A stretch of 14,761 nt of DNA from contig JAEZCJ010000009.1 of assembly GCA_023433615.1 (NCBI GenBank), positions 1 through 14,761 of the forward strand, in the 5' to 3' direction. Shown in pieces: positions 7,003 to 14,679 of the stretch; the first letter of the stretch is position 1, and every line of letters begins with the position of its first letter. A program made the position numbers and the translations under genes. Under the pieces are notes generated by a model that saw only the letters and a program-made list of their open reading frames with translations, searched no databases and was not told where the DNA came from. This DNA comes from Bacillota bacterium. GTDB taxonomy: Bacteria > Bacillota > Bacilli > Paenibacillales > Paenibacillaceae.

Positions 7003-9957
7003 ATGTCCGAAACGACGTACCCTTTCCAGAATCCCGATCTGCCGCTCGAGACGCGCGTGAATGATCTGGTTAACCGCTTCACGCTTGCCGAGAAAATCGA
7101 CCTCATGCCGCAATACCAAGCCGAGATTCCCCGCTTGCGCATTGCCAAATATAAGCACGGCACGGAAGCCGCGCACGGCGTTGCATGGCTTGGCCAAGCA
7201 ACGACCTTCCCGCAGCCGATCGGCCTGGCCTGCACTTGGGATACCGACCTGCTCGCGCGCGTCGGCAGCGTGATCGGCGATGAAGCGCGCGGCTTCTTCC
7301 GTCGCGACCCTGCAATCAACGGCTTGACGCTATGGGCGCCGACCGTCGACATGGAGCGCGATCCGCGCTGGGGCCGCACCGAGGAAGCGTATGGCGAAGA
7401 TCCTCATCTGGTCGGCAAGCTCGCAAGCGCGCTCATCCGCGGCATGCAAGGCCCGGACCCGTTTTACCTGAAGGCAGTCGCATCGCTGAAGCACTTCATC
7501 GGCAACAACAACGAGGTCGGCCGTGCCGACAGCTCGGTGAGCATCGACCCGCGCAACATGCGCGAATATTATCTGAAGGCGTTCGAGCTGCCGTTCAAGG
7601 AAGGCGGCGCGCAGTCGATGATGACGGCGTACAACGCCGTGAACGGCGTGCCCGCTAACCTCAATCCTGACGTCAATCGCGTCGTGAAGCAGGAATGGGG
7701 CATGAGCGGCTTCGTCGTCAGCGACGCATGGGACGTGTCGGGCACGATGCGCGACCATGGTTACATGGAGACGCATAAGGAAGGCGTCGCGGCTTCGATC
7801 AAAGCCGGCATCGACAGCTTGACCGACGATGCCGAGCTGATGAAGCAGTCGATACGCGAAGCCTTAGCCGACGGCTTGCTCACGGAGAACGATCTGGACG
7901 TTGCGCTCCGCAATACGTTCCGCGTTCGATTCCGCCTGGGCGAATTCGACCCCGAAGAACGGAATCCGTACGCGAACATCGACGAGTCGATCATTCTGCG
8001 TCCGGAGCATGAAGCGTTATCGCTCGAGACTTCGCGCAAGAGCATCGTGCTCTTGAAGAACGAAGGCAATCTGCTGCCGCTTGCTGCGGACAAGCTGCGC
8101 AAGGTCGCCGTCATCGGACCGCTGGCAGGTACCGTCTACCGCGACTGGTACAGCGGCTCCCTTCCCTACGCCGTGACGCCGCTGCAAGGGATCGTGGAGA
8201 AGCTGACCGGCGAAGGGCTTGCGCACGGTGAGACCTCTATATCCGCAGCCGCTGCCGGCGACCGCGTCGCATTCGCCAACGGCTCGGACCGCGTGAAGCT
8301 GAAGGCGCAATCGAACGGCCGCTACGTCCGCGCGACCGATGCCGACGGCAGCGCATCGCTTGCAGCGGATGCCGCGGATTCCGCTCAGGCGGACGTCTTC
8401 GAGACGACGGATTGGGGTTGGGACAGCCATACGATCATCGCGGAGAAGAACGGTCGTTACTTAACGACGGATGACCGTATCGTGACGGCCTCCTCGACGC
8501 AGATCTGGGAGTGGTTCACGAAGGAAGTATTCCTCGTGCGTCCGGAGACGGCATCCGGCGGCGAAGCCGCCGCAATCTCGACATGGAAGGGCCAACCCGT
8601 CACCGTGAATGCGGCAGGCGAGCTCGTCGTCGGCACCGGCGATGCAGCCGTAACGGCTAACGAGATCAACGTATCCGGCGTCGCCAGCCTTGATGATAAC
8701 GATGGCGATGCAGGCGCCGAGCGATTCGCGGTGGAGAAAGTGACGAACGGCGTACAGGAAGCCGTACAAGCCGCTCGCGACGCCGATGCTGCCATCGTGT
8801 TCGTCGGCAACCATCCGCTCATCAACGGCAAGGAAACCGTCGACCGTCCGGACATTACGCTCGCCGAGTCGCAGGAACGCCTAATCCGGGAAGTGCATGC
8901 CGCCAATCCGAACACGATCGTCGTCATCGTCGGCAGCTATCCGCATGCCGCGAATTGGACGAACGCGAACGTGCCGGCGATTCTCTATACCTCCCATTCC
9001 GGCCAGGAGCTTGGCCGAGCGGTGGCCGACGTATTGTTCGGCGCGTATAACCCTGCGGGACGCTTGAACATGACCTGGTACAAGTCGGTCGACCAGCTGC
9101 CGGACTTCATGGAATACGACATCCGCAAAGGCAAGCTGACCTATCAATATTTCGAAGGCGAGGCGCTGTATCCGTTCGGGCACGGTCTCTCCTACTCGGC
9201 CTTCAGCTACAGCGGATTGTCGCTGGGCGAAGGGACCGTCAGCGATGGCGGACGCGTATCGATCAGCTGTACCGTGAACAACGCGAGCAGCGTCTACGGC
9301 GAAGAAGTCGTCCAGCTCTATGCGCGCGTGAACGGTTCGCGCGCGAAGCGTCCGCTCAAGCAGCTGCAGGGCTTCCGTCGGATCGGTCTCGAAGCCGGAC
9401 AATCCCAAGTCGTGACGTTCGACCTCGCAGCGGACGATCTAAGAATCTGGGACGTTACCCGTGACCGGTACTGTCTCGAGATGGGCGATTGCACGATCAT
9501 GATCGGCTCCTCCTCCGAGCAGATTAACCTGACCGGTACGATTACGGTGGATGGCGAGTCGATCCCGCCGCGCGGCCTTCGCCAGGTAACCCGTGCCGTG
9601 AACTACGACGAGTATGAAGGCGTGATCGTGGACGAGTGCACCGAAGGCGGCGACAGCATCGCATCATCGGCGTTGGATGCCGGCCGCGAACCGGCCTGGA
9701 TTCGCTTCGACGATGCCACGCTCGACAGCGGCATGCATTTCATGGAGCTGCGTGCATGCAGCGTTCAGGGCGCGACTGTCGAAGTGCGGCTCGATGCGCC
9801 TGACGGCGCGCTCGCCGGCAGCTGCGAGATCGCTGCCGGGGGCAGGCAGCAGTGGCAGAGCTTCACTTGCGCCGTCGATATGATCGAAGGCCGTCACAGC
9901 GTCTACCTCGTGCTTCGCGGTGCGGCGAACGTCAGCTGGTTCCGGTTCGGCGGCTGA
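7003..9957 (+). CDS. GH3 beta-glycosidase (beta-glucosidase/xylosidase type) with inserted beta-trefoil-like domain and C-terminal CBM6
   Basis: This 984-residue family-3 enzyme releases sugars from the non-reducing ends of beta-glycans. The N-terminal barrel (about 1-320) contains WAPTVDMERDPRWGR, the KHF motif (163-165) and nucleophile D241 in GFVVSDAWD. The C-terminal alpha/beta sandwich (about 345-690) is split by an insertion at about 420-580, which carries fascin/beta-trefoil-like repeats (NGRYVRATD, NGRYLTTDD). E611 in ETVDR sits where the acid/base is usual in GH3 (inference). A fibronectin-III-like domain (about 745-835) follows, then a CBM6-like carbohydrate-binding domain (about 862-984, ending NVSWFRFGG). 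No signal peptide is visible, which is unusual for a protein with a CBM. The N-terminal half resembles beta-xylosidases and beta-glucosidases alike. In this neighbourhood a glucosidase acting on xyloglucan fragments is plausible. It is transcribed alone and ends in a strong terminator. Confidence 0.92.
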   Translation: MSETTYPFQNPDLPLETRVNDLVNRFTLAEKIDLMPQYQAEIPRLRIAKYKHGTEAAHGVAWLGQATTFPQPIGLACTWDTDLLARVGSVIGDEARGFFRRDPAINGLTLWAPTVDMERDPRWGRTEEAYGEDPHLVGKLASALIRGMQGPDPFYLKAVASLKHFIGNNNEVGRADSSVSIDPRNMREYYLKAFELPFKEGGAQSMMTAYNAVNGVPANLNPDVNRVVKQEWGMSGFVVSDAWDVSGTMRDHGYMETHKEGVAASIKAGIDSLTDDAELMKQSIREALADGLLTENDLDVALRNTFRVRFRLGEFDPEERNPYANIDESIILRPEHEALSLETSRKSIVLLKNEGNLLPLAADKLRKVAVIGPLAGTVYRDWYSGSLPYAVTPLQGIVEKLTGEGLAHGETSISAAAAGDRVAFANGSDRVKLKAQSNGRYVRATDADGSASLAADAADSAQADVFETTDWGWDSHTIIAEKNGRYLTTDDRIVTASSTQIWEWFTKEVFLVRPETASGGEAAAISTWKGQPVTVNAAGELVVGTGDAAVTANEINVSGVASLDDNDGDAGAERFAVEKVTNGVQEAVQAARDADAAIVFVGNHPLINGKETVDRPDITLAESQERLIREVHAANPNTIVVIVGSYPHAANWTNANVPAILYTSHSGQELGRAVADVLFGAYNPAGRLNMTWYKSVDQLPDFMEYDIRKGKLTYQYFEGEALYPFGHGLSYSAFSYSGLSLGEGTVSDGGRVSISCTVNNASSVYGEEVVQLYARVNGSRAKRPLKQLQGFRRIGLEAGQSQVVTFDLAADDLRIWDVTRDRYCLEMGDCTIMIGSSSEQINLTGTITVDGESIPPRGLRQVTRAVNYDEYEGVIVDECTEGGDSIASSALDAGREPAWIRFDDATLDSGMHFMELRACSVQGATVEVRLDAPDGALAGSCEIAAGGRQQWQSFTCAVDMIEGRHSVYLVLRGAANVSWFRFGG

Positions 9958-9993
9958 TCGGTCACGAAGCAAGGTGTAAGAGGAATTAGGAAG

Positions 9994-10031
9994 CGGTCGT
10001 TCAAGTGCTGCATGAAGCACTTGAACGACCG
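9994..10031 (+). terminator. Strong hairpin terminator after the GH3 gene
   Basis: A perfect 16-bp stem pairs 9994-10009 with 10016-10031 (CGGTCGTTCAAGTGCT and its complement) around a 6-nt loop. TTATTTGCT follows on the plus strand. It begins 36 nt after the GH3 stop. It may also block transcription arriving from the convergent alpha-xylosidase gene, though no clear T run exists on that side. Confidence 0.85.
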
Positions 10032-10080
10032 TTATTTGCTCTGCGCCTACCATCACCATTAGCTACAGTGAGCTAGGTAC

Positions 10081-10254
10081 TTGTACGATATATCGTACAC
10101 ATGAAGCATCACTGTCCCCGAGTTGTTGGCTTTGTACGATAATTCGTTCAACTGCAGTCAAACGAGGCATCGAGCAGACATATTTGTACGATGTCTCGTA
10201 CAAAAGATCACGAGACAGCCTTCGAAGCCGTGACTTTGTACGCTATTTCGTACA
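10081..10254. repeat. Array of four 19-bp palindromic repeats at 51-52 bp pitch
   Basis: Four copies of a 19-mer lie at 10081-10099, 10132-10150, 10184-10202 and 10236-10254, with the consensus TTGTACGMTNNNTCGTACA. Copy 1 contains a perfect 18-bp palindrome; copy 3 is a 9-bp stem around 4 nt, extended by flanking T/A; copies 2 and 4 each have one arm mismatch. Start-to-start distances are 51, 52 and 52 bp. The 32-33 bp between copies are not similar to one another. The array sits between convergent genes, in a 484-bp stretch (9958-10441) that otherwise holds only the two hairpins listed and a small 6-bp stem at 10295-10310 (CTCAAC/GTTGAG). Confidence 0.85.
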
Positions 10255-10387
10255 CTGCACTTCGCTGGTTCATGAATCATAAGACCGCTGCCAACTCAAC
10301 CACTGTTGAGCTTTATCGCCCTGCTCCCAGACCCGCCGTTGCCGCCGCTTAATGCCTCCATCACGCATGCGCTCACATACGCGAAGA

Positions 10388-10426
10388 GAGACTGTCCTAC
10401 CCGTCTGCGACGAATCGAACAGTCTC
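10388..10426 (-). terminator. Possible terminator of the alpha-xylosidase gene
   Basis: GAGACTGT at 10388-10395 pairs with ACAGTCTC at 10419-10426, and an inner CGTC/GACG stem fills part of the loop. It begins 15 nt after the alpha-xylosidase stop on the minus strand. Only TCTTCGC follows, so the T tract is poor and termination may be weak. Confidence 0.45.
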
Positions 10427-10441
10427 CGTTCTCACCTGCCC

Positions 10442-12760
10442 TTACAGCTTAATCGCGATGCGCTTCGCACCGGCTGCCGGCGTAATCTCGACGCCTTCTG
10501 CCGTGCTGACAGCCGTTCCGCCGTCAACCGATGCCGCGCTCTCGATGCCGCGAAGCACGAGCGTCCATGGCTTGCTTGCGCCTTCGACGTTCAGATCGAT
10601 TGCGCTTCCGTTGCGAACGGCCGTTACGCTCAACTCTACCGAACTGCCGTCCAAGCTGTAGACGCTGGTTGCTGCCGTTGCGCCGTCTTCCAGCTCATAG
10701 AGATGCAGCGTCACATTGTCCGCAAAATCATAATCCGGACGCTGATTGTCCTTGCCGATCGCGATCAGCGAGTTCGGACGAACGAGCAGCGGAAGCGTCA
10801 TGTAGCTGTGCTTCTCGTCATGCCATTTGCCGCCGATGACCGTGTCGCCTGTCAGCAGATTCGTCCAACGGCCTTCCGGCACATAGTACTTGACCGTGCC
10901 GCGCTCGTTGAAGATCGGCGCGACCAGCAGACGATCGCCTAACATGTACTGGCGATCCAAGTAATGCGTCGTCGGATCTTCCGGGAATTCAAGCACCATT
11001 GACCGCATCATCGGAATGCCGCGCTCCTTCGCTTCTACCGCATAGCTGAACAGATGCGGCATGAGCGTGCTCTTCAGTTCCGTGTAATGGCGGAGGACGT
11101 CGACCGATTCCTCGTCGAACAGCCAAGGCACGCGGTACGACGTGCTGCCGTGCAGGCGGCTGTGCGAGGACAGCAAGCCGAACTGTACCCAGCGTTTGTA
11201 GATGTCGGCCGGCGCAGTCTGCTCGAAGCCGCTGATATCATGGCTCCAGAAGCCGAATCCCGACATGCCTAACGACAAGCCGCCGCGCAGCGATTCCGCC
11301 ATCGAGTCGTACGTCGCCGAGCAATCTCCGCCCCAGTGTACGGGATACATCTGGCCGCCGGCAGTCGCCGAGCGCGCGAACAGCATGGCTTCCCCTGTGC
11401 CGCGATGCTCTTCGAGCAGCTCGAACACCGCTTTATTATAGAGCTGCGTATAGTAGTTGTGCATTTTCTGCGGATCGGAACCGTCGAACCAGACGACATC
11501 CGTCGGAATGCGCTCGCCGAAGTCCGTCTTGAAGCAATCGACGCCCATGTCCAGCAGCCGCTTCAGGTGACCTTTATACCACTTCACGGCATCCGGATTC
11601 GTAAAGTCGACCAGACCCATGCCCGCTTGCCACAGATCCCACTGCCACACGTCTCCGTTCGCCTTTTTGACGAGATAGCCTTTCTCCATGCCTTCCTTGA
11701 ACAGCTTCGACTTCTGCGCGATGTAGGAGTTGATCCATACGCAGACGCGCAGTCCGCGATCCTTCAGGCGGCGCAGCATGCCTTCCGGATCGGGGAACAT
11801 CGCCGGATCCCACTCGAAATCGGTCCATTGGTATTCTTTCATCCAGAAGCAATCGTAGTGGAACACATGCAGCGGAATGTTGCGCTCCGCCATGCCGTCG
11901 ATGAAGCTGTTGCAGGTCGCTTCGTCATAGTCCGTCGTGAACGACGTCGTCAGCCACAGACCGAACGACCATGCGGGCGGCAATGCCGGTCTGCCGGTCA
12001 GCTTCGTATAGTTGTCCAGAACGTCCTTCATCGTCTCGCCGCCGACAATGAAGTACTCGAGCGACTCGCCTTCCACGCTGAAGCCGACCTTCGAGACGAT
12101 CTCGGAAGCGACCTCGAACGATACGCGTTCCGGGTGGTTGACGAATACGCCGTACCCTTCGCTCGACAGATAGAACGGGATGTTCTTGTAGGCTTGTTCG
12201 CTTGCCGTGCCGCCGTCTTCGTTCCACGTATCGACGACTTGTCCGTTCTTGATGAACGGCGTGAAGCGTTCGCCGAGCCCGTAGATCTGTTCGCCGACGC
12301 CGCAATCGAGCATCTCGCGCCAGTACGGTTTGCCGCGGTCTTGAATATAACCGGCGCCTTTATTCGCCGTTCCGGTCAGCCTGCGATCGCCATAGAAGAA
12401 CTCCAGTCCCCAAGCCGGTTTGTGAATGTGCGCCTTCAGCTTGCCGCTCGTCAGGGACACGTATTCGTCCGTCTGCGCGATCGCGACAGGGTGCTTCGTA
12501 TCCTGTGCCACTTGGAACTCCGGTCCGCTGTTATTCACGCCCGCATGATGAACCCATTTCACGCGGATAACGTCCGGGATCGGCGAGCTGATCTCTGCCG
12601 TCAACAATGTCGCGTTGAGCGTATCGCCTTTCGTGCGAACGAATTTCGTCGCTGAGTAGACCGATATCTCGTTAGCGCTTACATGTACGTCTCTTACTTC
12701 CGTGGGATAGGAGATCTCCACGCCTTTACGCATCATCCAATAGCCGTCGGTAAACTTCAT
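10442..12760 (-). CDS. yicI: GH31 alpha-xylosidase, YicI type
   Basis: This 772-residue enzyme has the length of E. coli YicI and removes alpha-1,6-linked xylose from the non-reducing end of xyloglucan oligosaccharides such as isoprimeverose. The N-terminal beta domain begins MKFTDGYW, like YicI. The barrel has the nucleophile D413 in FKTDFGERIPTD and the acid/base D479 in VHWGGDC, matching YicI D416 and D482. The blocks SMAESLRGGLS, GFWSHDI, LLSSHSRLHGS and YLDRQYMLGD are near-identical to YicI as remembered. The KTDFGERIP signature separates alpha-xylosidases from the usual GH31 alpha-glucosidases. The ATG at 12760 is preferred over one at 12775, because GGAGGGA lies 7 nt before it and overlaps the longer start. 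There is no signal peptide; it is cytoplasmic. It diverges from a second AraC regulator and is the best substrate clue in the window. Confidence 0.96.
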   Translation of the reverse strand: MKFTDGYWMMRKGVEISYPTEVRDVHVSANEISVYSATKFVRTKGDTLNATLLTAEISSPIPDVIRVKWVHHAGVNNSGPEFQVAQDTKHPVAIAQTDEYVSLTSGKLKAHIHKPAWGLEFFYGDRRLTGTANKGAGYIQDRGKPYWREMLDCGVGEQIYGLGERFTPFIKNGQVVDTWNEDGGTASEQAYKNIPFYLSSEGYGVFVNHPERVSFEVASEIVSKVGFSVEGESLEYFIVGGETMKDVLDNYTKLTGRPALPPAWSFGLWLTTSFTTDYDEATCNSFIDGMAERNIPLHVFHYDCFWMKEYQWTDFEWDPAMFPDPEGMLRRLKDRGLRVCVWINSYIAQKSKLFKEGMEKGYLVKKANGDVWQWDLWQAGMGLVDFTNPDAVKWYKGHLKRLLDMGVDCFKTDFGERIPTDVVWFDGSDPQKMHNYYTQLYNKAVFELLEEHRGTGEAMLFARSATAGGQMYPVHWGGDCSATYDSMAESLRGGLSLGMSGFGFWSHDISGFEQTAPADIYKRWVQFGLLSSHSRLHGSTSYRVPWLFDEESVDVLRHYTELKSTLMPHLFSYAVEAKERGIPMMRSMVLEFPEDPTTHYLDRQYMLGDRLLVAPIFNERGTVKYYVPEGRWTNLLTGDTVIGGKWHDEKHSYMTLPLLVRPNSLIAIGKDNQRPDYDFADNVTLHLYELEDGATAATSVYSLDGSSVELSVTAVRNGSAIDLNVEGASKPWTLVLRGIESAASVDGGTAVSTAEGVEITPAAGAKRIAIKL

Positions 12761-12869
12761 TTGCGATCCCTCCATTTCATTTACTATAATAATATTGTCT
12801 TCTATCAGACATTTCCGCAGGTATTTTGTCCGATTCTATTACGATTTTGACATTGGAGCGCGATTTTCG
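12761..12869. promoter_or_regulatory. Divergent control region between alpha-xylosidase and AraC genes
   Basis: This 109-bp stretch is AT-rich near the alpha-xylosidase start. It holds TATAAT at 12785-12790 on the plus strand and TATTAT/TATAGT boxes on the minus strand, without good -35 partners. An inverted repeat TGTCT/AGACA at 12796-12800 and 12807-12811 (6-nt gap; flanks match one base further) could be a regulator site. Assignment of the site to the adjacent AraC protein is inference. Confidence 0.35.
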
Positions 12870-13757
12870 ATGAATAAGGCACTTCTGAAGGAAGAACGCA
12901 AGCACGGAGACCCCGCTTACCCGGTCAGCATCTATCGCATTACTTGTCCTCCGGAAGAGCCGCTGCTCGATCTTCACTGGCATGACGAGCTGGAATTTCT
13001 CCTCGTAACCGAAGGGCAAGCCGTATTCCGCGTGGAGATGGCCGACTATGCGGTTCGCGCAGGCGAAGCGATCTTCGTGAACAGCGGCGAGCTGCATTCC
13101 GGTTACGTGAGCGGCGACGCCCCCTGCTCGTTCGCTGCCGTCGTCTTCCATGCCGACTTGCTCGGCAAGGGCATGATCGATCGCCTTCGTGACCAATACA
13201 TTATGCCGCTCTTGCAGCGCAGCGTCCGCCCGCCGGTCCATCTCCGGCATGATGATACGACCTATGCCGAGCTCCTGACGCTATTAACCAAGCTGTTCGA
13301 GCTGAATCTGCAGCGCGAACTCGGATATGAGCTATCGACGAAGGGACTGCTCTACTTGGCGATCGTCCAGCTGCTTCAGGCGGCTGAGCCCGTGCAGCAT
13401 GACCAGCGGCTGGAGGCCGGGCAGATCCGTACCGACCGGTTGAAAGCCGCTGTAGCGTATATTGAGGAGCGCTACCAGGAGCAGATCCAGCTTCGCGAGC
13501 TGGCAGAGCTTGTATCCATGAGCGAGTCTTACTTCTGCCGCTTCTTCAAGCGCATCACGACCAAGAGCCCTGTCGAATACATCAACCATTACCGCGTGCA
13601 GCAGGCAGCCGCGATGCTTCGCCAATCCGATAAGAAGGTCATGGACATCGCGCTGGACGTCGGCTTCAACAACCTCAGCTATTTCAACGTCGTTTTCAAG
13701 CATCGCTTCGGCTGTACGCCTGCAACCTACCGCAAGCGCGAGATGCGAACCGACTAG
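12870..13757 (+). CDS. AraC-family regulator, divergent from alpha-xylosidase
   Basis: This 295-residue transcription factor has an N-terminal cupin sensing domain: HWHDELEFLLVTEG at 36-49 and AGEAIFVNSGELHSGY at 64-79, where the histidines are typical of AraC cupins. The C-terminal AraC HTH domain spans about 188-295, with LRELAELVSMSESYFCRFFK and VMDIALDVGFNNLSYFNVVF. The frame opens at a TTG at 12795 in AT-rich DNA without a ribosome site. The ATG at 12870 is preferred because GGAG lies 11 nt upstream, a slightly long gap, and the family alignment begins soon after. Divergent placement suggests it controls the alpha-xylosidase gene. It is distinct in sequence from the other AraC protein in the window, so the two probably respond to different sugars. 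Confidence 0.9.
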   Translation: MNKALLKEERKHGDPAYPVSIYRITCPPEEPLLDLHWHDELEFLLVTEGQAVFRVEMADYAVRAGEAIFVNSGELHSGYVSGDAPCSFAAVVFHADLLGKGMIDRLRDQYIMPLLQRSVRPPVHLRHDDTTYAELLTLLTKLFELNLQRELGYELSTKGLLYLAIVQLLQAAEPVQHDQRLEAGQIRTDRLKAAVAYIEERYQEQIQLRELAELVSMSESYFCRFFKRITTKSPVEYINHYRVQQAAAMLRQSDKKVMDIALDVGFNNLSYFNVVFKHRFGCTPATYRKREMRTD

Positions 13758-13834
13758 GCCGCGCCACGGCGCAATAGCACCCCATCATAAAGTTTCCAAA
13801 AGCAAGCGTACTCATTCGAATTGGAGGGATATCC

Positions 13835-14434
13835 ATGGAAATCGTCTTCATTCGGCATGGACACGGGGAACATCTCAACGATTATCCTCATCGGTTGAAC
13901 ACGCTGCACCCTAGTCTGACTGCGTACGGACAGTTTCAGGTGGCGCAGCTGCGAGAAACCATACGTATACAACCCGAAGATTTGGTACTCGTAAGTCCAA
14001 CCAAACGTACAATCGATACCGCAGCGATCTTGCTTGATCGTCTATCTTGCTATATTTCTCCTCTTGTTGGCCCAAGAATGTTCCCGCAGAGTCCTGAATC
14101 CCCATCCCTAGCCTGCGATCGCATCCTGACGAAAGCCGAAATCACTGCGTTATATGGCTTCTCTAACCTGGTTGATTTGGAATTGGACTGTTGGGAGGAA
14201 GGGATTAACCGGATCGACCAGGATGTATTCGAGCGGTATGCCAAGCGGTTATTCGATTGGATCGGAGAAAAGTATGCGAAGGTGTATATGATTTCGCACG
14301 ATGGCACGATCACGAATTATCGGATATTGCTCGGAGAAGCCGGACTAACTCGAGAAGATTTTCTCGGGGAGGCAGGCGTATACCGGATGATCACGCAGAT
14401 TCGCATGCTGCCGCATTTCCCTCCGCCGCAATGA
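13835..14434 (+). CDS. Histidine phosphatase superfamily (phosphoglycerate mutase-like) protein
   Basis: This 199-residue protein has the hallmark FIRHGHGEH at its start, where H8 would be the phosphorylated histidine and R7 a phosphate ligand. A second arginine motif, SPTKRTIDTA (R58), and a late SHDGTITNYR (H155) complete the phosphate pocket. The family includes sugar-phosphate phosphatases, mutases and cofactor phosphatases, and the substrate cannot be told from this sequence. The start ATG at 13835 has TGGAGGG 6 nt upstream. It follows the AraC gene by 77 bp on the same strand, with no clear terminator between, so it could be co-transcribed. Its base composition looks somewhat less GC-rich than the glycosidase genes, by eye. 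No direct link to glycan breakdown is visible. Confidence 0.88.
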   Translation: MEIVFIRHGHGEHLNDYPHRLNTLHPSLTAYGQFQVAQLRETIRIQPEDLVLVSPTKRTIDTAAILLDRLSCYISPLVGPRMFPQSPESPSLACDRILTKAEITALYGFSNLVDLELDCWEEGINRIDQDVFERYAKRLFDWIGEKYAKVYMISHDGTITNYRILLGEAGLTREDFLGEAGVYRMITQIRMLPHFPPPQ

Positions 14435-14470
14435 CCACCAGCCATCGCGTACCCGCACGATTCCCATCTC

Positions 14471-14652
14471 TAACGGAACACATCGCCGCTATTCAGCGTT
14501 AATCGAGCAGTTCTGAATCGTAACGGAACTACGGGACCTTATTGGCATCATTATGGTGCAAATCTTGAGATTGGGTCCACATAAGGTCTCTCTGTTCCGT
14601 TAGCCGTTCAAATCGATCGAATACGACAAATTAGCGTCTCTGTGTTCCGTTA
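14471..14652. repeat. Four-copy repeat array with an 82-bp central inverted repeat
   Basis: The 10-mer TAACGGAACA (or TAACGGAACT) occurs at 14471-14480 and 14521-14530 on the plus strand. Its complement occurs at 14593-14602 and 14643-14652. Both same-strand pairs are exactly 50 bp apart. The inner pair forms the ends of an imperfect palindrome 14521-14602: TAACGGAAC/GTTCCGTTA, then GACCTTAT/ATAAGGTC, then a central AATCT/AGATT. The outer copies share TAACGGAACACA plus a downstream CGCTA. The array belongs to the 327-bp gene-free tail (14435-14761), together with the tandem repeat listed next. Confidence 0.8.
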
Positions 14653-14679
14653 CGATAGCGATGACCCGACCAGTTTTAA

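Noticed and set aside
10081..10254. CRISPR-like layout: repeats of 19 bp separated by unrelated 32-33 bp sequences
   Set aside because: The repeats are short, palindromic and not identical, there are only four, and no cas gene lies in the window. An intergenic palindromic repeat array fits better.
11336..12655. 439-codon plus-strand open frame opposite the alpha-xylosidase gene
   Set aside because: It is an antisense shadow of a highly conserved enzyme, with Arg/Leu/Asp-biased composition and no family resemblance.
13758..13778. Short GC-rich palindrome GCGCCACGGCGC after the second AraC gene
   Set aside because: The stem is only 5 bp with a 2-nt loop and no T tract, too weak to call a terminator.
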